A stretch of DNA of 64,000 nt from Rhynchopus euleeides (taxonomy: Eukaryota > Euglenozoa > Diplonemea > Diplonemida > Diplonemidae), in the NCBI GenBank assembly GCA_963210315.1, contig OY723267.1:124001-188000 (forward strand), read 5' to 3'. Position numbers and translations under genes: made by a program. The notes under the pieces are model-generated. The model did no database searches, was not told the DNA's origin, and was given only the letters and a program-made list of their open reading frames with translations. Positions 29,088-38,800 of the stretch are shown here, piece after piece (position 1 is the first letter of the stretch; each line of letters starts with the position of its first letter).

Positions 29088-29490
29088 CTGTAAATTATAC
29101 TGTATTGCGGTTTTGCCCGGCATTTTCGTGCGGAGACCCATGCGGTACCTGTGCTGTGTTCCGGAGGGTGTCCGGATACACCGTGGAAAGAACGCGCTCT
29201 AAAAATGCCGCCAGATTGAAACCAAAAAATTTTGGCGAAAATTTTGACTGTTTACTTGGGTCACTCATTTTTGGATTTTCCTTAGGAAAATGGCCATTTT
29301 GCCCAGGATAGGGTATTTTTTTGCTGGACCTTCTGCTGCGTTTCAGTTGTCGTCCGATGGCACCGTGTGACGCACGGACTCCGGAAATGACTCCACACTC
29401 GACACCGAAATTTTTGGTAAAATTGTTCATGATTTACTTGGGTGCCTGAATTTTGGATTTTCCTGCAGAAAGTGGCATTTTGGGGGGGTC
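29088..29490. repeat. Decayed 561-unit relatives, about 182-bp period
   Basis: Immediately right of the inverted-repeat element the sequence resembles the 561-bp unit: TATACTGTATTGCGG (29097-29111) is exact, and GCACCGTGTGACGCACGG (29360-29377) matches the subfamily B text GCACCGTGTAACGTACGG. Two internal copies can be aligned about 182 bp apart: CACCGTG at 29179 and 29361, TTTACTTGGG at 29251 and 29433, and TTTTGGATTTTCC in both. The tract between resembles the TTGGGTC...AAGGGAAATCCC part of the unit. This looks like an old, degenerate edge of the same satellite family. Confidence 0.7.
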
Positions 29491-29685
29491 TGAGCAAAAA
29501 CGCCCACTTTTTACCCACGTCAGTACTATCCCAGCCCGCCCCCTGCTAACTTCTCAAGTGGCACCAGCAGGTAGGTATGCGTGTGACTTCACAGGTGTAC
29601 AACTACCCTGTGAGTTCTTGAGAAGAGTCAGACGACTGACGGGTGCTTACGGGTGCTTACGCCCGAACATCCTGCCTGCAGCCCT
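29491..29685. other. Non-coding spacer with imperfect palindrome
   Basis: No credible gene. An imperfect stem can be drawn between CTTCTCAAG (29550-29558) and CTTGAGAAG (29618-29626), with an inner pair GACTTCACAGG / CCCTGTGAGTTC. A direct decamer GGGTGCTTAC occurs twice in tandem (29641-29660) and its core GGGTGCTTA recurs at 29963-29971, beyond the foldback, just before the 8-mer array. Confidence 0.45.
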
Positions 29686-29870
29686 GTGTGGCAGTCTTGT
29701 TGACTGGTGCTGCAGTACACGGGTCGGCGGGCCGTGGCCCGGCGGTGGCGGGAGGCCAGGCGGAGAGGAGGGGCGCGAAGCGCCCCGACGCGAAGCGGCC
29801 GACCGCCACCGCCGGGCCACGGCCCGCCGACCCGTGTACTGCAGCCCACCAGTCAACAAGGCCGCCACAG
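29686..29870. repeat. Long GC-rich foldback (inverted repeat)
   Basis: The left arm (about 29686-29751, containing CTTGTTGACTGGTGCTGCAG and GGGTCGGCGGGCCGTGGCCC) is complementary to the right arm (about 29803-29869, containing CTGCAGCCCACCAGTCAACA). There is a 2-base insertion and a few mismatches near the outer end. The loop of about 51 bp contains GGGGCGCGAAGCGCCCC, itself a strong hairpin. The stem is about 66 bp and very GC-rich. It could be a second non-autonomous foldback element or a cruciform-forming recombination relic. No gene is supported here: open frames on both strands mirror each other because of the palindrome. Confidence 0.85.
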
Positions 29871-29982
29871 GTTAGCAACAAAGCCACCGTTGCTGGAGGT
29901 CACTCGGGTGACGAGATGGCATTCCTCACAACACCTTTGCTGTGACGCAGGATGGTTCGACACGGGTGCTTATATTTCTAGT
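29871..29982. other. Short unique spacer before 8-mer array
   Basis: About 110 bp of unique sequence between the foldback and the 8-bp satellite. No gene or motif is recognised other than the GGGTGCTTA repeat noted for the region left of the foldback. Confidence 0.6.
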
Positions 29983-32900
29983 GCGGGTTTGCGGGTTTGC
30001 GGGTTTGCGGGTTTGCGGGTTTGCGGGTTTGCGGGTTTGCGGGTTTGCGGGTTTGCGGGTTTGCGGGTTTGCGGGTTTGCGGGTTTGCGGGTTTGCGGGT
30101 TTGCGGTTTTGCGGGTTTGCGGGTTTGCGGGTTTGCGGGTTTGCGGGTTTGCGGGTTTGCGGGTTTGCGGGTTTGCGGGTTTGCGGGTTTGCGGGTTTGC
30201 GGGTTTGCGGGTTTGCGGGTTTGCGGGTTTGCGGGTTTGCGGGTTTGCGGGTTTGCGGGTTTGCGGGTTTGCGGGTTTGCGGGTTTGCGGGTTTGCGGGT
30301 TTGCGGGTTTGCGGGTTTGCGGGTTTGCGGGTTTGCGGGTTTGCGGGTTTGCGGGTTTGCGGGTTTGCGGGTTTGCGGGTTTGCGGGTTTGCGGGTTTGC
30401 GGGTTTGCGGGTTTGCGGGTTTGCGGGTTTGCGGGTTTGCGGGTTTGCGGGTTTGCGGGTTTGCGGGTTTGCGGGTTTGCGGGTTTGCGGGTTTGCGGGT
30501 TTGCGGGTTTGCGGGTTTGCGGGTTTGCGGGTTTGCGGGTTTGCGGGTTTGCGGGTTTGCGGGTTTGCGGGTTTGCGGGTTTGCGGGTTTGCGGGTTTGC
30601 GGGTTTGCGGGTTTGCGGGTTTGCGGGTTTGCGGGTTTGCGGGTTTGCGGGTTTGCGGGTTTGCGGGTTTGCGGGTTTGCGGGTTTGCGGGTTTGCGGGT
30701 TTGCGGGTTTGCGGGTTTGCGGGTTTGCGGGTTTGCGGGTTTGCGGGTTTGCGGGTTTGCGGGTTTGCGGGTTTGCGGGTTTGCGGGTTTGCGGGTTTGC
30801 GGGTTTGCGGGTTTGCGGGTTTGCGGGTTTGCGGGTTTGCGGGTTTGCGGGTTTGCGGGTTTGCGGGTTTGCGGGTTTGCGGGTTTGCGGGTTTGCGGGT
30901 TTGCGGGTTTGCGGGTTTGCGGGTTTGCGGGTTTGCGGGTTTGCGGGTTTGCGGGTTTGCGGGTTTGCGGGTTTGCGGGTTTGCGGGTTTGCGGGTTTGC
31001 GGGTTTGCGGGTTTGCGGGTTTGCGGGTTTGCGGGTTTGCGGGTTTGCGGGTTTGCGGGTTTGCGGGTTTGCGGGTTTGCGGGTTTGCGGGTTTGCGGGT
31101 TTGCGGGTTTGCGGGTTTGCGGGTTTGCGGGTTTGCGGGTTTGCGGGTTTGCGGGTTTGCGGGTTTGCGGGTTTGCGGGTTTGCGGGTTTGCGGGTTTGC
31201 GGGTTTGCGGGTTTGCGGGTTTGCGGGTTTGCGGGTTTGCGGGTTTGCGGGTTTGCGGGTTTGCGGGTTTGCGGGTTTGCGGGTTTGCGGGTTTGCGGGT
31301 TTGCGGGTTTGCGGGTTTGCGGGTTTGCGGGTTTGCGGGTTTGCGGGTTTGCGGGTTTGCGGGTTTGCGGGTTTGCGGGTTTGCGGGTTTGCGGGTTTGC
31401 GGGTTTGCGGGTTTGCGGGTTTGCGGGTTTGCGGGTTTGCGGGTTTGCGGGTTTGCGGGTTTGCGGGTTTGCGGGTTTGCGGGTTTGCGGGTTTGCGGGT
31501 TTGCGGGTTTGCGGGTTTGCGGGTTTGCGGGTTTGCGGGTTTGCGGGTTTGCGGGTTTGCGGGTTTGCGGGTTTGCGGGTTTGCGGGTTTGCGGGTTTGC
31601 GGGTTTGCGGGTTTGCGGGTTTGCGGGTTTGCGGGTTTGCGGGTTTGCGGGTTTGCGGGTTTGCGGGTTTGCGGGTTTGCGGGTTTGCGGGTTTGCGGGT
31701 TTGCGGGTTTGCGGGTTTGCGGGTTTGCGGGTTTGCGGGTTTGCGGGTTTGCGGGTTTGCGGGTTTGCGGGTTTGCGGGTTTGCGGGTTTGCGGGTTTGC
31801 GGGTTTGCGGGTTTGCGGGTTTGCGGGTTTGCGGGTTTGCGGGTTTGCGGGTTTGCGGGTTTGCGGGTTTGCGGGTTTGCGGGTTTGCGGGTTTGCGGGT
31901 TTGCGGGTTTGCGGGTTTGCGGGTTTGCGGGTTTGCGGGTTTGCGGGTTTGCGGGTTTGCGGGTTTGCGGGTTTGCGGGTTTGCGGGTTTGCGGGTTTGC
32001 GGGTTTGCGGGTTTGCGGGTTTGCGGGTTTGCGGGTTTGCGGGTTTGCGGGTTTGCGGGTTTGCGGGTTTGCGGGTTTGCGGGTTTGCGGGTTTGCGGGT
32101 TTGCGGGTTTGCGGGTTTGCGGGTTTGCGGGTTTGCGGGTTTGCGGGTTTGCGGGTTTGCGGGTTTGCGGGTTTGCGGGTTTGCGGGTTTGCGGGTTTGC
32201 GGGTTTGCGGGTTTGCGGGTTTGCGGGTTTGCGGGTTTGCGGGTTTGCGGGTTTGCGGGTTTGCGGGTTTGCGGGTTTGCGGGTTTGCGGGTTTGCGGGT
32301 TTGCGGGTTTGCGGGTTTGCGGGTTTGCGGGTTTGCGGGTTTGCGGGTTTGCGGGTTTGCGGGTTTGCGGGTTTGCGGGTTTGCGGGTTTGCGGGTTTGC
32401 GGGTTTGCGGGTTTGCGGGTTTGCGGGTTTGCGGGTTTGCGGGTTTGCGGGTTTGCGGGTTTGCGGGTTTGCGGGTTTGCGGGTTTGCGGGTTTGCGGGT
32501 TTGCGGGTTTGCGGGTTTGCGGGTTTGCGGGTTTGCGGGTTTGCGGGTTTGCGGGTTTGCGGGTTTGCGGGTTTGCGGGTTTGCGGGTTTGCGGGTTTGC
32601 GGGTTTGCGGGTTTGCGGGTTTGCGGGTTTGCGGGTTTGCGGGTTTGCGGGTTTGCGGGTTTGCGGGTTTGCGGGTTTGCGGGTTTGCGGGTTTGCGGGT
32701 TTGCGGGTTTGCGGGTTTGCGGGTTTGCGGGTTTGCGGGTTTGCGGGTTTGCGGGTTTGCGGGTTTGCGGGTTTGCGGGTTTGCGGGTTTGCGGGTTTGC
32801 GGGTTTGCGGGTTTGCGGGTTTGCGGGTTTGCGGGTTTGCGGGTTTGCGGGTTTGCGGGTTTGCGGGTTTGCGGGTTTGCGGGTTTGCGGGTTTGCGGGT

Positions 32901-35808
32901 TTGCGGGTTTGCGGGTTTGCGGGTTTGCGGGTTTGCGGGTTTGCGGGTTTGCGGGTTTGCGGGTTTGCGGGTTTGCGGGTTTGCGGGTTTGCGGGTTTGC
33001 GGGTTTGCGGGTTTGCGGGTTTGCGGGTTTGCGGGTTTGCGGGTTTGCGGGTTTGCGGGTTTGCGGGTTTGCGGGTTTGCGGGTTTGCGGGTTTGCGGGT
33101 TTGCGGGTTTGCGGGTTTGCGGGTTTGCGGGTTTGCGGGTTTGCGGGTTTGCGGGTTTGCGGGTTTGCGGGTTTGCGGGTTTGCGGGTTTGCGGGTTTGC
33201 GGGTTTGCGGGTTTGCGGGTTTGCGGGTTTGCGGGTTTGCGGGTTTGCGGGTTTGCGGGTTTGCGGGTTTGCGGGTTTGCGGGTTTGCGGGTTTGCGGGT
33301 TTGCGGGTTTGCGGGTTTGCGGGTTTGCGGGTTTGCGGGTTTGCGGGTTTGCGGGTTTGCGGGTTTGCGGGTTTGCGGGTTTGCGGGTTTGCGGGTTTGC
33401 GGGTTTGCGGGTTTGCGGGTTTGCGGGTTTGCGGGTTTGCGGGTTTGCGGGTTTGCGGGTTTGCGGGTTTGCGGGTTTGCGGGTTTGCGGGTTTGCGGGT
33501 TTGCGGGTTTGCGGGTTTGCGGGTTTGCGGGTTTGCGGGTTTGCGGGTTTGCGGGTTTGCGGGTTTGCGGGTTTGCGGGTTTGCGGGTTTGCGGGTTTGC
33601 GGGTTTGCGGGTTTGCGGGTTTGCGGGTTTGCGGGTTTGCGGGTTTGCGGGTTTGCGGGTTTGCGGGTTTGCGGGTTTGCGGGTTTGCGGGTTTGCGGGT
33701 TTGCGGGTTTGCGGGTTTGCGGGTTTGCGGGTTTGCGGGTTTGCGGGTTTGCGGGTTTGCGGGTTTGCGGGTTTGCGGGTTTGCGGGTTTGCGGGTTTGC
33801 GGGTTTGCGGGTTTGCGGGTTTGCGGGTTTGCGGGTTTGCGGGTTTGCGGGTTTGCGGGTTTGCGGGTTTGCGGGTTTGCGGGTTTGCGGGTTTGCGGGT
33901 TTGCGGGTTTGCGGGTTTGCGGGTTTGCGGGTTTGCGGGTTTGCGGGTTTGCGGGTTTGCGGGTTTGCGGGTTTGCGGGTTTGCGGGTTTGCGGGTTTGC
34001 GGGTTTGCGGGTTTGCGGGTTTGCGGGTTTGCGGGTTTGCGGGTTTGCGGGTTTGCGGGTTTGCGGGTTTGCGGGTTTGCGGGTTTGCGGGTTTGCGGGT
34101 TTGCGGGTTTGCGGGTTTGCGGGTTTGCGGGTTTGCGGGTTTGCGGGTTTGCGGGTTTGCGGGTTTGCGGGTTTGCGGGTTTGCGGGTTTGCGGGTTTGC
34201 GGGTTTGCGGGTTTGCGGGTTTGCGGGTTTGCGGGTTTGCGGGTTTGCGGGTTTGCGGGTTTGCGGGTTTGCGGGTTTGCGGGTTTGCGGGTTTGCGGGT
34301 TTGCGGGTTTGCGGGTTTGCGGGTTTGCGGGTTTGCGGGTTTGCGGGTTTGCGGGTTTGCGGGTTTGCGGGTTTGCGGGTTTGCGGGTTTGCGGGTTTGC
34401 GGGTTTGCGGGTTTGCGGGTTTGCGGGTTTGCGGGTTTGCGGGTTTGCGGGTTTGCGGGTTTGCGGGTTTGCGGGTTTGCGGGTTTGCGGGTTTGCGGGT
34501 TTGCGGGTTTGCGGGTTTGCGGGTTTGCGGGTTTGCGGGTTTGCGGGTTTGCGGGTTTGCGGGTTTGCGGGTTTGCGGGTTTGCGGGTTTGCGGGTTTGC
34601 GGGTTTGCGGGTTTGCGGGTTTGCGGGTTTGCGGGTTTGCGGGTTTGCGGGTTTGCGGGTTTGCGGGTTTGCGGGTTTGCGGGTTTGCGGGTTTGCGGGT
34701 TTGCGGGTTTGCGGGTTTGCGGGTTTGCGGGTTTGCGGGTTTGCGGGTTTGCGGGTTTGCGGGTTTGCGGGTTTGCGGGTTTGCGGGTTTGCGGGTTTGC
34801 GGGTTTGCGGGTTTGCGGGTTTGCGGGTTTGCGGGTTTGCGGGTTTGCGGGTTTGCGGGTTTGCGGGTTTGCGGGTTTGCGGGTTTGCGGGTTTGCGGGT
34901 TTGCGGGTTTGCGGGTTTGCGGGTTTGCGGGTTTGCGGGTTTGCGGGTTTGCGGGTTTGCGGGTTTGCGGGTTTGCGGGTTTGCGGGTTTGCGGGTTTGC
35001 GGGTTTGCGGGTTTGCGGGTTTGCGGGTTTGCGGGTTTGCGGGTTTGCGGGTTTGCGGGTTTGCGGGTTTGCGGGTTTGCGGGTTTGCGGGTTTGCGGGT
35101 TTGCGGGTTTGCGGGTTTGCGGGTTTGCGGGTTTGCGGGTTTGCGGGTTTGCGGGTTTGCGGGTTTGCGGGTTTGCGGGTTTGCGGGTTTGCGGGTTTGC
35201 GGGTTTGCGGGTTTGCGGGTTTGCGGGTTTGCGGGTTTGCGGGTTTGCGGGTTTGCGGGTTTGCGGGTTTGCGGGTTTGCGGGTTTGCGGGTTTGCGGGT
35301 TTGCGGGTTTGCGGGTTTGCGGGTTTGCGGGTTTGCGGGTTTGCGGGTTTGCGGGTTTGCGGGTTTGCGGGTTTGCGGGTTTGCGGGTTTGCGGGTTTGC
35401 GGGTTTGCGGGTTTGCGGGTTTGCGGGTTTGCGGGTTTGCGGGTTTGCGGGTTTGCGGGTTTGCGGGTTTGCGGGTTTGCGGGTTTGCGGGTTTGCGGGT
35501 TTGCGGGTTTGCGGGTTTGCGGGTTTGCGGGTTTGCGGGTTTGCGGGTTTGCGGGTTTGCGGGTTTGCGGGTTTGCGGGTTTGCGGGTTTGCGGGTTTGC
35601 GGGTTTGCGGGTTTGCGGGTTTGCGGGTTTGCGGGTTTCCGGGTTTCCGGGTTTGCGGGTTTGCGGGTTTGCGGGTTTGCGGGTTTGCGGGTTTGCGGGT
35701 TTGCGGGTTTGCGGGTTTGCGGGTTTGCGGGTTTGCGGGTTTGCGGGTTTGCGGGTTTGCGGGTTTGCGGGTTTGCGGGTTTGCGGGCTTGCGGGTTTGC
35801 GGGTTTGC
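29983..35808. repeat. 8-bp satellite (GGGTTTGC)n, about 728 copies
   Basis: An uninterrupted tandem of the octamer GGGTTTGC (G-rich on the plus strand). The phase is kept from the first to the last unit, with no net insertion or deletion over 5.8 kb. Only four substitutions were seen: near 30107 (G to T), 35639 and 35647 (G to C), and 35788 (T to C). Every unit has a GGG run separated by 5-base TTTGC loops, so the plus strand meets the usual G-quadruplex pattern throughout, and every unit has one CpG. The repeat lacks stop codons in all six frames, giving open frames near 2000 codons that encode an 8-residue repeat; these are artefacts. It is not one of the common telomere repeats and both ends are joined to other DNA, so it is an internal microsatellite-like array. 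Confidence 0.98.
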
Positions 35809-35810
35809 AG

Positions 35811-38800
35811 GGATCTGAATGCCCACAGCTCCAGGTTTTCAGGAATCTGAATGCCCACAGCTCCAGACTTTCAGGAATCGGAATGCCCACAGCTCCAGAC
35901 TTTCAGGAATCTGAATGCCCAAAGCTCCAGGTTTTGAGGAATCTGAATGCCCACAGCTCCAGACTTTCAGGAATCTGAATGCCCACAGCTCCAGACTTTC
36001 AGGAATCTGAATGCCCACAGCTCCAGGTTTTCAGGAATCTGAAATCCCACAGCTCCAGACTTTCAGGAATCTGAATACCCACAGCTCCAGACTTTCAGGA
36101 ATCTGAATGCCCACAGCTCCAGGTTTTCAGAAATCTGAATGCCCACAGCTCCAGACTTTCAGGAATCTGAATGCCCACAGCTCCAGACGTTCAGGAATCT
36201 GAATGCCCACAGCTCCAGGTTTTCAGGAATCTGAATGCCCACAGCTCCAGACTTTCAGGAATCTGAATGCCCACAGCTCCAGACTTTCAGGAATCTGAAT
36301 GCCCACAGCTCCAGACCTTCAGGAGTCTGAATGCCCACAGCTCCAGGTTTTCAGGAATCTGAATGCCCACAGCTCCAGACTTTCAGGAATCTGAATGCCC
36401 ACAGCTCCAGACTTTCAGGAATCTGAATGCCCACAGCTCCAGGTTTTCAGGAATCTGAATGCACACAGCTCCAGACTTTCAGGAATCTGAATGCCCACAC
36501 CTCCAGGATTTCAGGAATCTGAATGCCCACAGCTCCAGACTTTCAGGAATCTGAATGTCCACAGCTCCAGACTTTCAGGAATCTGAATGCCCACAGCTCC
36601 AGACTTTCAGGAATCTGAATGCCCACAGCTCCAGGTTTTCAGGAATCTGAATGCCCACAGCTCCAGACTTTCAGGAATCTGAATGCCCACAGCTCCAGAC
36701 TTTCAGGAATCTGAATGCCCACAGCTCCAGGTTTTCAGGAATCTGAATGCACACAGCTCCAGACTTTCAGGAATCTGAATGCCCACAGCTCCAGGTTTTC
36801 AGGAATCTGAATGCCCACAGCTCCAGAATTTCAGGAATCTGAATGCCCACAGCTCCAGAGTTTCAGGAATCTGAATGCCCACAGCTCCAGACTTTCAGGA
36901 ATCTGAATGCCCACAGCTCCAGGTTTTCAGGAATCTGAATGCCCACAGCTCCAGACTTTCAGGAATCTGAATGCCCACAGCTCCAGACTTTCAGGAATCT
37001 GAATGCCCACAGCTCCAGGTTTTCAGGAATCTGAATGCCCACAGCTCCAGACTTTCAGGAATCTGAATGCCCAAAGCTCCAGGTTTTGAGGAATCTGAAT
37101 GCCCCCAGCTCCAGACTTTCAGGAATCTGAATGCCCACAGCTCCAGGTTTTCAGGAATCTGAATGCCCACAGCTCCAGACTTTCAGGAATCTGAATGCCC
37201 ACAGCTCCAGACTTTCAGGAATCTGAATGCCCACAGCTCCAGACTTTCAGGAATCTGAATGCCCACAGCTCCAGACTTTCAGGAATCTGAATGCCCACAG
37301 CTCCAGACTTTCAGGAATCTGAATGCCCACAGCTCCAGACTTTCAGGAATCTGAATGCCCACAGCTCCAGACTTTCAGGAATCTGAATGCCCACAGCTCC
37401 AGGTTTTCAGGAATCTGAATGCCCACAGCTCCAGACTTTCAGGAATCTGAATGCCCACAGCTCCAGACTTTCAGGAATCTGAATGCCCACAGCTCCAGAC
37501 TTTCAGGAATCTGAATGCCCACAGCTCCAGGTTTTCAGGAATCTGAATGCCCACAGCTCCAGACTTTCAGGAATCTGAATGCCCACAGCTCCAGGTTTTC
37601 AGGAATCTGAATGCACACAGCTCCAGACTTTCAGGAATCTGAATGCCCACAGCTCCAGGTTTTCAGGAATCTGAATGCCCACAGCTCCAGAATTTCAGGA
37701 ATCTGAATGCCCACAGCTCGAGAGTTTCAGGAATCTGAATGCCCACAGCTCCAGACTTTCAGGAATCTGAATGCCCACAGCTCCAGGTTTTCAGGAATCT
37801 GAATGCCCACAGCTCCAGACTTTCAGGAATCTGAATGCCCACAGCTCCAGACTTTCAGGAATCTGAATGCCCACAGCTCCAGGTTTTCAGGAATCTGAAT
37901 GCCCACAGCTCCAGACTTTCAGGAATCTGAATGCCCACAGCTCCAGGTTTTCAGGAATCTGAATGCCCACAGCTCCAGACTTTCAGGAATCTGAATGCCC
38001 ACAGCTCCAGACTTTCAGGAATCTGAATGCCCACAGCTCCAGACCTTCAGGAGTCTGAATGCCCACAGCTCCAGGTTTTCAGGAATCTGAATGCCCACAG
38101 CTCCAGACTTTCAGGAATCTGAATGCCCACAGCTCCAGACCTTCAGGAGTCTGAATGCCCACAGCTCCAGGTTTTCAGGAATCTGAATGCCCACAGCTCC
38201 AGACGTTCAGGAATCTGAATGCCCACAGCTCCAGACTTTCAGGAATCTGAATGCCCACAGCTCCAGACCTTCAGGAATCTGAATGCCCACAGCTCCAGGT
38301 TTTCAGGAATCTGAATGCCCACAGCTCCAGACTTTCAGGAATCTGAATGCCCACAGCTCCAGACTTTCAGGAATCTGAATGCCCACAGCTCCAGACTTTC
38401 AGGAATCTGAATGCCCACAGCTCCAGACTTTCAGGAATCTGAATGCCCACAGCTCCAGACCTTCAGGAATCTGAATGCCCACAGCTCCAGACTTTGAGGA
38501 ATCTGAATGCCCACAGCTCCAGACTTTCAGGAATCTGAATGCCCACAGCTCCAGACTTTCAGGAATCTGAATGCCCACAGCTCCAGGTTTTCAGGAATCT
38601 GAATGCCCACAGCTCCAGACTTTCAGGAATCTGAATGCCCACAGCTCCAGGTTTTCAGGAATCTGAATGCCCACAGCTCCAGACTTTCAGGAATCTGAAT
38701 GCCCACAGCTCCAGACTTTCAGGAATCTGAATGCCCACAGCTCCAGGTTTTCAGGAATCTGAATGCCCACAGCTCCAGACTTTCAGGAATCTGAATGCCC

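Noticed and set aside
29453-29945. Proline/arginine-rich frames on both strands around the foldback
   Set aside because: They mirror each other across the inverted repeat and reflect GC-rich composition, with no domain signal.
29983-35808. True telomere
   Set aside because: GGGTTTGC is not a common telomere repeat that I recognise, and both ends continue into other sequence. An internal telomere-like origin remains possible.
29707-35978. Open frames of about 1960-2050 codons on both strands over the 8-mer array
   Set aside because: The octamer has no stop in any frame, so all six frames stay open and encode the same 8-residue repeats. There is no real start context or domain; this is a repeat artefact.
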